This document shows positions 11,041 to 23,296 of a stretch of DNA of 64,000 nt, piece after piece. Made by a program: the position numbers and the translations under genes. The notes under the pieces are model-generated. The model saw only the letters and a program-made list of their open reading frames with translations, did not search any database and was not told the DNA's origin. The stretch is from Amblyornis subalaris. Taxonomy: Eukaryota; Chordata; Aves; Passeriformes; Ptilonorhynchidae. The stretch is from assembly GCA_018881555.1 (NCBI GenBank), contig JACAXG010000123.1:2460460-2524459 (forward strand), in the 5' to 3' direction. The first letter of the stretch is position 1. Every line of letters starts with the position of its first letter.

Positions 11041-11720
11041 CAGTTAACCAATCATCCACACCATGTTGAACTGGATTTGATTCAGTATTGACCCATGGGA
11101 TACANCTGGGGTTACCAGCCTCCAACTAGACTTCATGCCACTGATCACAACCCTCTGGGGTTGACCAGTCACCCATTTCAAAGAACACCTCACTGTCTGC
11201 TCATCCAGACCACACTTCCACACCTTCTTTAGGAAAGACTTACTAAAATCAAAATAGACAATATCCACTACTCTCCCTTCATCCACCAAGCCAGGCACTC
11301 CATCATACAAGGTTATCAGTCTGGTAATGTCTGACTTCTCTGTGTGAATTAATGCTGACTTGCAATCACATCAGCTCCCTCCATCAGCTTTAATGGATGC
11401 ATGGCTCATGGACTTATGTATGTCCAGATTATTTAAATATTCCCTGAGCTGATACTCTTCCACTAAGGGTATGCCTTTCCTGCTCCAGACTTACCCCCTG
11501 GTTCCCAGCAGGGATTTCTGAATGCTTTTTAACAAGTAAAGACTGAGGCAAAGAAGGCATTTGGTACTTCAGCCTTCTCCAGTGCCCCTGCCCCTATCAT
11601 TATCAGGCTCCTGATTTCTCTTGTCTTCCTTTTGCTGCTTATGTACCTGTAGAAGCCCTTCTCATGGCATTTGACATCCTTCCCCAGATTCAACTCCAGC
11701 ATGAAAAATAGCTGTGATGT
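11041..11720 (-). mobile_element. CR1 LINE fragment: decayed ORF2 reverse transcriptase
   Basis: Read on the minus strand from right to left, the segment encodes broken pieces of CR1 ORF2 in the correct order. First come GFYRYISSKRKTRE and KAEVPNAFFASVF (about 11700-11550), the linker before the reverse transcriptase. VEEYQLREYLNNLDIHKSM follows at about 11470-11410. Next is a decayed version of the SQHGFTKGKS signature, now with a stop and a frameshift (about 11365-11330). LITLYDGV, LVDEGR and VDIVYFDFSKSF then give the motif A region with its aspartate. RVVISGMKSSWR and a degraded motif B (SHGS where CR1 has PQGS) end near 11050. The catalytic YADD motif should come next but is absent, so the copy is truncated on that side. 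Codons are missing after KSM and again after SKSF. The copy cannot be active. CR1 identity rests on remembered protein similarity. Confidence 0.85.
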
Positions 11721-12484
11721 TTCAGGTTTCATAAATGTAAATATCATAGGTATAACTATGTATTCAAGAATTATAGATTTTTTTTTCCCTTGTGGTCACA
11801 TCAAACAAGATAAATTCTGTAGAATTGTGGACTGTTCCGATTCATCCAACTTACACAGATGATCATATGTGCAAGTTCCCTTCTGTGCACTTTTTAGACA
11901 GATCTGAAAAATCTGTTCAAAAAGCAAAATAAATCTATTGCCAAGGTATGAAATGTATCATGGAAAGTTTTCACTGCTCTGAGCCATAAACTCAGAATGC
12001 TGATTTATTTTAAGTGAAGTCTTGAGCTTTTCCACTACCTCTTAAACTGCAATTTTTCCCAAAGCAAAAGTCATTTCTCATCCCTATCTTCACGAATTCA
12101 TCCTGCTTTTTATGAGAGAAGAAAATCTGTCAGCAATATCAGCTAATTTTTAGAGATAGAGAATAACATTTTTATGGTAACTTCTAGCAGAGTCTGCCAA
12201 GAGTGTAGGAATTCAAAACAACTACAAAATCTCGATCTTATATAACAATGCAAGTCAGTAGCCATTAAGTTAGCTCAATACTCTAATTCTGTCTTCAAGT
12301 TCAAATATTCATTATTTCTGTCAAGTGCTTATTTTGAAAAATACATTTTTCCCTCTTTGATCTACAGTGCTTGTATTCTGTGCTTTATTTCTTTGATGTT
12401 CAGTGAAGACTGATAATTGTTATCGCAGTATGGAGGATGGCCATTGAAAGAAACGTATTTTGATGAATAAGCTCTTGAATTATT

Positions 12485-12538
12485 CCTATATAGTAATACC
12501 TATATAGTAATTACCTATAGTAATACCTATACTATGTA
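12485..12538. repeat. Degenerate short tandem repeat (CCTATATAGTAATA-like)
   Basis: Three to four imperfect units of CCTATA(TA)GTAAT(A/T) follow one another. The unit length varies by a few bases. Confidence 0.65.
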
Positions 12539-13079
12539 TTTACATTTCTTCTAAAAAAAGTTTTCATCCTTAGAAAATGTTACCATAGGTTAAGAAAGCA
12601 ACTGAGCAGCTGGTCTGTAATACTTCATTGTGCATTGAAATCTGGCCAACTGGCTTGTTTTGTGCTTTATTTGAAGTATTTCGGGTACCAACCAAAATAT
12701 ATGTGTTTTAGTGGCAGACAAAATGACTGTTTTGTCACCATGTTAATGTCTTGTATACCAATATTAATAACAAATACCACTTAAATACAAATTTTTTTTT
12801 GTGCTGGAAGTTCAATGATTACAGTGATAACCAATATCACCTTTACCATTATNCTTGACATGTGTCACATGTATGATGTGACAATTGCTTACTATTAGCA
12901 ATTCCTTAAGATTGAAATTACAGAATAGAAATCAACAGTCATTTGTCATTAAACCAAAAAGAGATCCCTTTGTTTTGAAAAAGGATGTCAAATTTAACAT
13001 GTATCAGGTGTTTAAAGTAAGAAAAACTACTAGCTGCAGAAATCCCTGAAAGACAGCAGTAGCAACAAGAAATTTACAT

Positions 13080-13330
13080 TAATATAATAAAAAAGTAATC
13101 AGAACAAATACAAAGACACAAGAGCAGCCTCCCCATAAAGAACTAAAAAAAACCACATAAAAATGCACAAATAAACAAAAAAATCCCAAACACTTGAAGA
13201 ACAGAGGAAATAAGAGGAAAATTAAGCTAAAAAACAACCTAAAAAAAAAGAAAGGAAAAAGCTCTACCAAAAGGCAAAAGATGTGAAAAAAACAAACCCA
13301 ACTGAAAATATCCACTATACAAAAAAAAGT
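13080..13330. repeat. A-rich low-complexity tract
   Basis: The plus strand is dominated by A runs separated by short C- or G-containing words and is poor in T. On the minus strand it reads as a long Phe/Leu/Val-rich open frame, which is a composition effect. It may be an expanded and mutated old poly(A) tail, but no retroposed body was recognised beside it. Confidence 0.6.
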
Positions 13331-13970
13331 NTTAATTAATGTTAATTTTAGTCATACCTTTGAATTAAATGCAAATTTGAGCTTTTTGTGTTTTGGTATT
13401 GCACACTGCATGTTTGTGCAAATAAATTCAAGGACTGCATCTCCTTTAATTTCTAGAAAGAAACTGTGTTGTATAATATGTAACATTCATTTTCTAGTGC
13501 CAAGTCATTATTTGTAGCTGATGACTTCTTCTATTTGATTAAGTTATCTTGTTTGTGACAACAAGAAAGTACATCTTGATTAGTATATATTAGGGATGAA
13601 TGATTTACAGGTTAGATAAAAGTTGCCTTTGCCAGTCATCATTTTGAAGACATGATCACGTATGGAGATAAGGAAAGCAAGACTTGCGGGGACGAGCAGT
13701 ATTTTTATTCAGCTTAGTGAGACAATAGCTGCAAAAAAACCCTGCTGAACCAAATGAACAACTCATGGTTATTAAAAATTGTTCCTGTATTCCACCCTCC
13801 TCATTACTGTGTTAGCATTGAGCCCCGCTGAAGGAAAGTAGCACTTACCAAAATGGCAGCAAAACTCAACCTGGATAAATTTCTGCCTTTTTAAAGTGTT
13901 CAGTGGCTCAGAGGATTATAGAAATACTACAGCTATTTGAAAGGGCAGAGAATCGCAATATGGAAGCTGG

Positions 13971-14045
13971 GAAAGAAAAAGTAAGTGAGAGAGAGAAGGA
14001 AGAAGAGAGGAGAATGATCCCTCCTCTATTTGCTGAGAGAGAGAA
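13971..14045. repeat. GA-rich purine tract
   Basis: Purine-rich sequence of GAGAGA, GAAGGAAG and AGAGAGG words, broken by a CCCTCCTC pyrimidine patch near 14020. Simple low-complexity DNA. Confidence 0.6.
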
Positions 14046-15190
14046 GCTGTAGCTGGGAAAAAATACTGGCACCTGCATCACGTGCACTATTCTAAAGTTT
14101 TGTGAAGCACATATTTATTTAACTCCCATAATGAAAGCAATTATATTTAAACAACATTGGGTTTTTGAATACATCCACTATTGAAATAACCACATTTTTA
14201 TAAGTGGCAGGCTACTAGGCAAGTCTCCAGGGAAAAATCTGCTGAATTTGAAGAGATACATGCAATATCCACCCCCGAAATGTCATATTTTAAATCTGGA
14301 ACCTCATGTTGATAGGGCCAAAGTAAACTGTTCAAAATCAGTCACACCTTAGTGTGGCTGAATACAGCCTGAGGAACTTTAACAGTTGTTTGTATACATG
14401 TTGAACATAAGCCCCCTGGTCTATTTTTCTAAAAATAACTTTACTTTCCTTGCTTCAGTGGTTTATGCCAGCCTACAAGAGTTTCCATTTGGGAGATGAG
14501 AGGAATTATTTTAAATCGAGAACAGATCATAGCCAAAAATGTAACAAATTGTCTTGGATTATAACTTATTTTAGATCCTCAAAAGCAAAAATGACATAAT
14601 TATTTAGAAGATCAACTTATAGTAAAATGCAGTGTTACATTCTTAAAAAATCCAAGATGTGTCATTATTTCTCTTTCCCAAAAGAAATGGTAGAATTCTT
14701 TAATTGAGATCTTTGTCAGGAGATGAAATTAATGAAGAAAGGGAAGGTGAAGGAGTATCTTACAGCTATTCATTCATCTCTCCAGCATATAACGAGTCTT
14801 AAAAGATACTTTGATTAAAAAAAGAATCACTGTGCTATTGAAAAGGCACATTTCTGTATTCCTATGATTACCATTTCTACATAATCATATAGATCTGTGG
14901 GTTTTTTGTCTTTGCATATCCTATATTTAATTCCTCTTGTAATTAATTTGCAACAATACAATGAAGCATTATCTTTTTATGAAATGTACAGAAGTTACTA
15001 GATGCATTTCAGAGAGTAAAATCATAAACCTACAAAAAACCCCAAACAGAGCTGTAATGAAAAGAAAAAGAATTAAGTTGATGCTTGATAATCAGTCTTT
15101 TAAGAAATCCAACAACATGGCAATAGTATAATTTTTTCTGCCTCTTTTTAAAGCGACTTCTGTAGGACAAGGATCTAACAAACAATAATA

Positions 15191-15224
<34 letters not shown>

Positions 15225-15240
15225 CTATATATCTATATAC
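15191..15240. repeat. (GT)10 microsatellite with ATGT and CTATAT extensions
   Basis: Ten uninterrupted GT units (15191-15210) run into about three ATGT units and then CTATAT words. The compound structure suggests a polymorphic locus. Confidence 0.9.
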
Positions 15241-15960
15241 AACACTCAATGAAACCTTGAATGTCTGAAAACTAATAGAAATTATTTGCAGCTGTTACCG
15301 AATACAGTTTCCAGAACAATCTGTACATTACAAAAATGGCACTGGCTGAAAATGTATGATCATACTTTTGCAGAAGTCCTAAGATGACATATTAAGCTGA
15401 TCATGTGTCTTTTCACGATTAAGGTTATTTATATGTCTCAGAGCAAAGGCAATGAGATCAAACAGCTGATCAAATCTTTGATTGAGGATATAGCACCTAG
15501 GCAAGAATGACCAACTGCACAACAGGGACTATTTTGCTGATAATGCTATAGAAGGGAATACAGGGTTACAGAGGATCACACATTCACATAAGTCAACATA
15601 TATTTTACTGCTATGAAAAAGGCAATCAGATTGGAAACTACAATGGAAGGTAGCTTGCAAGACATAAGAAATCAGTCTTCCATTCTCTCTGTCACTGGCA
15701 ACACACCAGGTGCTTACTGGGTCCAATTTTAGGAATGCAGCTTTGAGAAAGATGCAACTCAAAAAGTTATAGGAAGCATAGATTTAGGAAAACAAAAAGA
15801 CTGAGAGAGAATACATGAAAGAGAGGAAAAGAAACATTCTTTATATTCTTGTTGAACAGGGTAAGCTTTATTGAATTTAAACTGTAACAAGAAAGACTCA
15901 AATTATATTTTATCAAAAAACTTTCAAACTATTATGAAAGAAGGGCATAATAAAAATTTG

Positions 15961-16098
15961 CCTGAAAAGGTTAGAGGTCTTTAGGAGCAGGTTAAAAAAA
16001 TGTTTGACAGGAATGACACAAGCAGAGCAGATTCTGCCTTTGGCAGAAGATTAAATGACCTCCTGAGATACCTTCAAGCCCTGCTTTTCCAAGATTTA
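15961..16098 (+). mobile_element. Old CR1 LINE 3' end
   Basis: The segment contains GAGGTCTTTAGGAGCAGGTT, TTGACAGGAATGA, ATTCTGCCTT, TAAATGACCTCCTGAGAT and CCTTCAAGCCCT in that order. This is the order of the 3' region of older CR1 subfamilies as I recall it (GGTCTTTAAGAGCAGG, then CTGTCAGG, CCTGCC, GATGACCTC, CCTTCCAGCCCT). The terminal 8-bp repeats of CR1 are not clear. The element runs on the plus strand with its 3' end at the right. It is heavily diverged and only about 140 bp remain, so the insertion is probably ancient. Confidence 0.7.
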
Positions 16099-17656
16099 TA
16101 CAGCACTTAGAAAGTGAATAGAAAGATTTTAAGATCACCTTAGAAAAGTAAATTAAACTGAAGACATGGAATCTTTGATAATAAGTAAAAAAAAAAAAGG
16201 CAAAAAATCCAATAGAAGTATAAGTATACCTCAGCAGTAGCTTGATTGTGCTTTCTGTGATGATAAAATGAGTTATAGTGTATTACTATAACAGATTTTG
16301 AGCAGAAGAAATACAACATTAGCATGTGGAATGCAAAATTAATTAAACAGTCACAAAAGATGCGGTATCTTGCAAGCAAATTTTACTAGAATTGCTACCT
16401 CCAGCTATGGCTCTTAAGCCACACAAGAAAGTTAGACTACTTTCATACATCACATTTTGCTGAAACTTCAAAAATAAAGTAGCAGGATTGAAGCAGACAC
16501 TGAACTCTGTCATGTAGAGAAAGGGGGAATGAGAGAGAAAGAGAGAGAGAGAGAGAGAAGTGAACACAGTTTAAGTAATCTGGTTTAAGGGACGACAGAC
16601 CAAAGACAATGGAAAAAAGAAATGTGCATACTTTGGCACAGCTACTGTGTAGAAAACACGGTTTTTTGTTTTGCATTGCAACACTGAATTGTTTTACAAT
16701 TCTCTCTTGAGATGAAAGTTCCATGGGGAGCTGTGGAGAATGTCGTCTAATTTATTTTAATGATCAGAGCAGTCAATTAAGTGCCTGCACTTACAAGAGA
16801 AGGACTTTTTATGTCTGGTCATTTTCTTCATAAAGATTTCTCTAAACATTGGATGACTGCATTTGGGAAATGTGAGTAGCCATTATTCTCTTAATGACTA
16901 GGAAATTCCATACAAGTATTGCTATTGTGTCCTTCAAAATAAGACTACTTGTTTTGAATCCTATGATTTTTAGAAAATCTCCATTTTTTACCCCAGATTT
17001 TGCAAACTAGCGAGTATAAACATGTTCTTCTTAACTAACTACAAGCTATAGTCTGTAGAAATGGGAAAATCTATATCTGAAGATAAAAAAGAAAAAAAGT
17101 GCAAATGCTAGTTTTCATCCCAAATGCCTGAATGGACTCATTTTTAAAGACTTGTTCACATTTTCTTCCAAGTTTTAATTGAAAGATATCATTGAGAATG
17201 GCAATGTCCTTTAAATGGTGTTCAATACAATGTCAAAGAAAATATAAAAATAATAGCATCTTTTGGGAAAATAATGAGAAATAGCACTGTTGAGAATTTG
17301 ATATTGAATTTGAGAAAGAGCTATATGTAAAGATTAATTTCAATCAATAAGGTGCTGGCACTGGTATTGACAGGCAGTTACCTATCACCTACCATGGCAA
17401 CTGAGCAGATTTACCAAACAAACNTAGAGACTCCTTACACTATAACTCTTGCAGGCATATGAGCTGCAGGATTGAAAGCAGGCAATCAAGAAAACCTGTG
17501 AGCCTTCAATAGCAACAGACTTCACCAGCATTAAACAACTATGAGCAGCTTTCACCTGGCAGAAATCACATCTAGTAAAACCTATATTTACAAATTCTAA
17601 ATATTATTGTTTGAGAGTTTAAAATTTAGAGACTCTCTTTTCGGGCATTTTCAAGA
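16099..17656. other. AT-rich non-coding DNA with a GA microsatellite
   Basis: No supported gene. The only clear feature is the GA repeat at 16531-16559. Minus-strand frames over 16140-16724 are chance frames; one reads the GA repeat as Ser-Leu. Confidence 0.5.
16531..16559. repeat. GA microsatellite
   Basis: (GA)n with one AAA interruption near 16538-16540. Confidence 0.9.
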
Positions 17657-17748
17657 CTACTCAGTTGCCTTCCTGAACAGTCTTTTCATTAACTCCTGAA
17701 TCTTGTTAGTACAGTAGAGCAGATCCTTCTGCTCATCAATCTCAGATG
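17657..17748 (-). CDS. Candidate terminal coding exon, unidentified
   Basis: On the minus strand a good-looking splice acceptor, pyrimidine-rich and ending CCTTTCAG, lies at 17756-17749. It is followed by an open frame to a TAG stop at 17659-17657. Read in the phase that leaves two bases for a split codon, the exon would encode 29 residues starting SEIDEQKDLLY and ending RLFRKATE. Leu9, Ile16 and Leu23 are spaced by seven, and the peptide is charged and amphipathic, as in a short coiled coil. Several codons are CTG, CTC, CAG, AAG or GAG, which is richer in G/C at third positions than the surrounding DNA. I do not recognise the protein, and no upstream exon or clear AATAAA was found. The frame also continues upstream of the acceptor, so a chance frame is quite possible. 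Confidence 0.22.
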
Positions 17749-18386
17749 CTGAAAGGTAAGGGATACATAGGTGTTTGCAATGGAAATAGGTGTTACAGAG
17801 ATGTCTTCCCCTTATCCTTTTTCCCATGCAACTTGCCCCCATAATTTTTTGTGGTGATGCCTTGTTATATCACATCATATCCTTCCCTCTATAGCTCTCA
17901 GCATAAGGTGTGCATCTGTCTTGATGTTTGCCCCGCTATTTTTTTTCTCTTGTTTCTATTAATGTACCTCAGTCTTTGTATCTATTTCCTCTCTTCCTTC
18001 ACAGTGTAAGTAAACTTAGTAGCTGGATATATAAGTAAATACACTAGTAAAAAATACACTAGAATTATCAAGATATTTTTCAGTTCTCACTACCTGCTTT
18101 TGTGTTTCTTCATAAAGCTACCCTGCTTTTTATCCTGCTATATATTTTGTATTGCTCAATCCCATAGTGTCTTGTTACAATTACAATACATATTATGCCA
18201 GAAAAATAGAAACCAGATACAAGATTCATCTAACTATCACAGTAATGTCAAAGCTCTCGCAACTGTCAATGCCAAAAAATTAAGACTAATACGTAAATAC
18301 TTATTCATGCCTTTAAACTAATGATAAAACCGAATGCCTTTTATGTGATGGGATCATTTGCAATTTGGACATCTACCTCATTCAGA

Positions 18387-18423
18387 GAATAGACTATAGA
18401 ACAGTCTATTCTATATATAGAAT
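18387..18423. repeat. Nested inverted repeats
   Basis: GAATAGACT (18387-18395) and AGTCTATTC (18403-18411) form perfect 9-bp arms around a 7-bp loop. They overlap a perfect 16-bp palindrome, ATTCTATATATAGAAT, at 18408-18423. No function is evident. Confidence 0.8.
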
Positions 18424-18849
18424 ATGGAATAAAATATTTAACCTTTCTCAAGTATTTATTATCTGTCTTCTGATTTAAATAGGTTGGACTAGACAACTTG
18501 TGGCNAAACAATTTAAAACGTTCACACATTACAAAGAAATGAAACTAAGGCAATTGGAGACAGTTAACCTTAATGTTATCTGCTCTACCTATAACTAAAA
18601 ACTTGTTTTAACAGTAACACAGATGCGAATCTGAAACAGAGTTCACCATGTTTCTCTCCCTTATGACTTTAAAAACAGTATCCCTTACAATGAAAAAGGA
18701 AACGTTGGAAATTAACTGACTTTTGCTGCAGATTTGAATATTCCTCTTTTTTTGAATGGTGTAAAAAACTTTCCTTTGCACACCTCCTTGGTCTCAATTG
18801 CAGAATGCATTGCTTCAATGACAGGGTGTAGTTCTATCAAAATAAAGAG

Positions 18850-18952
18850 ATATCTATATTATATATATATAGATATGCATTACATATTTATACATATATA
18901 CTATATATATAAAATATATAATATTATTATGTTTATATATATGTATATATTT
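18850..18952. repeat. AT-rich low-complexity tract
   Basis: About 100 bp almost wholly of TATA, ATAT and TATG words. The short frames on both strands here rich in Tyr and Ile are products of this composition. Confidence 0.85.
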
Positions 18953-21900
18953 GTTTGTGGGGAAAAGAGTGTGTGATAGTTCATGTTAAGAATAAATCTC
19001 AAAACACATATGTAAGTGCCTTGGGTCAGTGTGGCAAAAGGTGTGAGTTCTACAATTTTTTTGGCATTGTGTCCAGTCCAAATAACTCGGTAATTCTCAG
19101 CTGACATAACTATATGTAAATGGATTATTTAACTATTACTAATTATTTAATTATTATATGGGAAAGCCACTTCCTGCTGTAGGGAAGCAGTCAAACAGTT
19201 TTAAAAATACTTCAAATATAACATATAGCATAATTAATATAGTCAAAATAAAGAATAATTCCTTAAATTTCATTAAAATATTCTTCTAATATATACTAAA
19301 TAGTAACTGATGTAGAAGCAATAATAATTTTAGACCTAAGCATACCTATTACAAAGGCACTCAGCATCCATAAAAGAAAAATGATACTTTAGAAAGTGGA
19401 TTTTAAACATTAGTGAAATTTCACTCATTAAAATTTATTCCACAAAGAAATAATAAATCACGATGTTTATTTTTCTTAATGAGACATTTAANGCAACTAA
19501 AATATTGGAAGCAACACTTACATACTGTGCCATTGAAATAGGAAGAAATTTAATTTTTTTAAACATAATACAATGATTCAAATTTTTTTTCAGCATTTCT
19601 TATATGACACATTATTCAACTATATTAACGGTAATCTAATTAATTTTTAATTGGTCAGATTCAGGGTTGTCATACAATTTTAACTGCCTGAAGTCAATGG
19701 GCATTACCATGCAGAAGTGAATTTGTTGCATATTTGGTCATAATTATTATAGTTGTTTACAGGCAAATGTACTACTAATAAATAAAAATATAGAAAGATG
19801 ACTGCTTTCATTGCCATTTAAATATTCTCATGCAAAACTTAAATTTTTTATGAAAAAATTCACCTGAACAGAAATGCATGGTAGTAATTTTGTCAGGTCT
19901 CGTGAACATTGCAGAAGAATGTACTTTATTTCATATGCACAAAGGAAACACAAACGGCAACTGGTTATGGTAGCATCGATGATGTACTTCCTAGTCATAA
20001 ATCAGGCAAAATCTTGCCTTTAGGACTTTATAATGTTGCCTCACTTCTGTAGCTTAGTCAGTGCTAGCAGACCAACTTGAAATGGCAATGAAATTAAAGT
20101 TAGAAAAGAAACAGATAAACAAAGTGTATTTACATAAGACCACATCCTTTAATAAAAGCCAACTACTGTATCAAATAAGGTAGAAAAGGGTGTATTCCGA
20201 AAGAAGGGAAGGGGGACTGGGCTGCATTTGGGCAGACAAAGAGCAAGGGGAGCACAATGAAAGCTAAGGCGAAACAGGNAAAGTAACTCACTAAATGGAA
20301 GAAGAATTTCTGAAAGAGAGCTTTTGTTTCAGTCTCCACTGAAAATCATAATGGAAAATAGATTTTCATAATGGTCGAAAATGAGAAAAGGAGTAAAAAG
20401 AAGGCCTTGGAAAGGATAATAGATTAAAGACTATTTGTAAAACTAAAATACATTAAAAATAGCTGAACCAATAAATTCAAGCTATTGTGCTAAAAAGCTT
20501 TAGCAGTATCCAAATGTTTAGCAGTTACATGAAGTATCAGAAGAGCAAATGGTACATGAAGGCACANATTGCTGGGGAAAAAAAGCAAAAACAATTTAGG
20601 AATAGAGGATCTGCTTCCAATGCCTNGGAAATTGCTGGAATAATGAAATCTTTTTAAGATTAACCTAGACAAAAGTAAAAATATTAAATGATATTTGTTT
20701 ACGTAAAACAGATTATGCAAAACTAAAATTCTTTCTCAAGAAAATTTTTAGCAAAATAAACTTAGAGAGGCACAAAATTTAATGATGGTGATACATGTAA
20801 GACAATCTTCCCTGTGGTATTACATAAGATCAAAATCAGAATCACATGGCATAATGATGTCATGTCATAGATCTGTCACAGGAATATGAACATAAAAAAA
20901 GGATGATCTGAATACAGAGTAGGCTAAAATACACACAGATTTGTGATGAAACATTTTGTTTCTACCTAAAAAAATTCCAAAATACATGAAGCTCCTGTTG
21001 AACAGCTGTGTGCCCACTAACAGCGATTACCCTTTGCTAGTAGAATGTTTGGTTCTTTCCAAGCCAAAGGCACACACACTACAATAGCTAAATTTCTGTA
21101 CAATTTCAAGCTGAAAGTGATTACAGCTTCTTAGAAGAAAATTAAGACCAATACTGATCAAAGGGCTGAAAAGCACCAAAAAAGCCTTCTATAAGTAAGC
21201 ATGCTCCTGCCACAATCATGACTGATAGATATGTGGACCATTTAGCATGTACATTTTTTATCACTAACACATTACCAAAAGAATCGGAGTCAAAATGTTG
21301 GTTTGATCCCACTACCAACTTACACCAGATCTGACTATTTTTATAAAATGTACAGTATATGCGTTATATGGTTTTTACTATATAACATATTATTTTGGGC
21401 ATTTTTAAAATCTCTACGATGACAATATATTAAGCTTTGGCAAAGTGAAGAAGTTTAAGCACCTCAAGTGAGGTGAGAGTTGAAATATGTGCATTTTAAT
21501 TCAAAACTACAGTTAAAATGTCCTGAGAGATGTCATGAATACAAAAAAGTGCCAAAATGCTACTGAATGCAAAGTGTGGTATGCATTTTTTCATATACAT
21601 AGAACAGACCCTGTCCTGAAAATGTCAGTATTTAATTTGTGACCCATCTTGACTAACTGCAGAATTTAGGTCATTCTTTAAAGACTTGAAACTAGTGAAC
21701 TGGTCAAAACAGAAAATATAAAAACTCTTCAGGTGTGCCACAAAGGGGATAAACAGTGCTTCCACCTGTCCATCCCCACATCATCCACAAAAAGTCTAGT
21801 GTAATAATAAAGATATGATAATCTGGATCTTTAATTTAGAACCTAAAAGTTAAATCTCAAATCTGCTTTTCTCTAGTCCTGCCCCCACCATCAAAGCCAC

Positions 21901-23273
21901 CTACATGTTGGAGAATGGAATGGATGGGGTCAGAAAGTAAAGGCAGACACACAAAAAACCGCGATGATATATGCTAGGAGTTGCATTGATGGCTGCAGAA
22001 GAGAGGAAGGAGAACTTAAAATTCAGGTCTGCCTTGTAGGTTCCTAAATCCTTGGTTGTATCTAGTACCTTTCATTATGGTGCTGAGTCTAGTTAATGAT
22101 AAAAAGATATTAGATTTCAGCATCCATCAGTAAAAAACTACTTCAAGTGTTTGATTAGTTAGTATCATCAGATTAGCACGTAAGTTATTTTTACTTATTT
22201 CTTTCAACTTTCACTGTCTTTATTTTGAAAACAGCCTTGTTCCTTTTTTTAAATCACAGGAGTTCAATTATAATCAAAAAATAGGCTATGAAAACTCAGT
22301 ATGTGGACTAAGCCATATGCTGCACAAGGCCAAAGCTGTATGATAAAGAAAGCACCAATGGATTTTGGAAAAATATGTATATTTTGAAGTTTTGTGCTTT
22401 GGAAAAGTAACCTAAGCACATAATGAGGCATGACATCACAAATGCACAGCGAGCAAGGTGTGCTCTTTGCAGGACTAGAGAGGTTCTTTCTGGATGATAT
22501 TTCTCTCTCGTAAAGTATCAAGGAATATTTCTACAGACACACTAGGCAACCTCTGAAAAGAGCAAAAGACAACATGGTAAAACAAAAGCAAGGAGATTTC
22601 ATCTGCTTTACACGGTAGTCTCTCAGAAGTATTTTCAGTCCTTAGTCTCAGTTTATCTATGCATCTGGAACACCTAATTTTCCCTAGTAGTAAGTAGTAC
22701 TATCTAAACAAAATATTGACACCTTTCTATACTTTTCATGTTTTCTCATCAAGACTCCTAAAAATACTCATATATCACTAAACCTAATGTTTAGCTTTAT
22801 AATCTGTTGTGTACCAAAGGTCATCCCTGCTTACAGAAAGTGGAGGAAAACGGCTAAACACAATTTGAATACTATTAACTAATTTTTTTTGGAGAAAAAG
22901 GTTTTTACCTTGAGTTTTGCTTTACTGAGATATTCTTAGAGGGCTTTTTATTCTTTAAAATATTATTTTTCCACGATGTGACATTAGGCGAAGCTGAATC
23001 TATGGACTGAAATCTGTCAGTTTTAATGTACTGATGAGCAAATTCTGGTCCATCTGCTTTCTGTTTCACTAGTCATGCGCATTTTCAAAGTTGGAATGAT
23101 AGAGGCTGTCCCACTGTAGTTGCTATCTATTGCTTTCTGGCTAAAATTTCATTTTTGTTATCTACTGTCATGGATTCTAGGGAAAATCTGACTTGGGATC
23201 TCTCCAACAGCTGAAGCAAAAGCAGTTCTAAGTCAGGAAATTAAAAAAAAATCCAGTGGAACACTGGCAAAAT

Positions 23274-23296
23274 ATGTATATATATATATATATATG
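23274..23296. repeat. (AT)n microsatellite
   Basis: Alternating TA repeat ending TATATGG. Confidence 0.85.

Larger units (their letters stand above)
11721..15960. other. AT-rich non-coding DNA with simple repeats
   Basis: No supported gene. It contains a degenerate tandem array near 12485-12538 (units around CCTATATAGTAATA), an 8-bp inverted repeat with a 5-bp loop (TGTCACAT at 12863-12870, ATGTGACA at 12876-12883), an A-rich strand-biased tract at about 13080-13330, a purine-rich GA tract at about 13971-14045 and a GT microsatellite at 15191. The minus-strand frame at 13079-13315 is the poly-Phe/Leu reading of the A-rich tract. Confidence 0.55.

Noticed and set aside
11044..11310. Minus-strand frame as an independent gene
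   Set aside because: It is part of the decayed CR1 reverse transcriptase and has neighbours of the same element on both sides of frameshifts.
13079..13315. Minus-strand frame of 78 codons that looks like a hydrophobic membrane protein
   Set aside because: It is the reverse reading of an A-rich low-complexity tract, which gives Phe/Leu runs by composition alone.
19660..19740. Patch with GAAGTCAATGGGC resembling a word in old amniote repeats
   Set aside because: Only about ten bases match from memory, too little to call an element.
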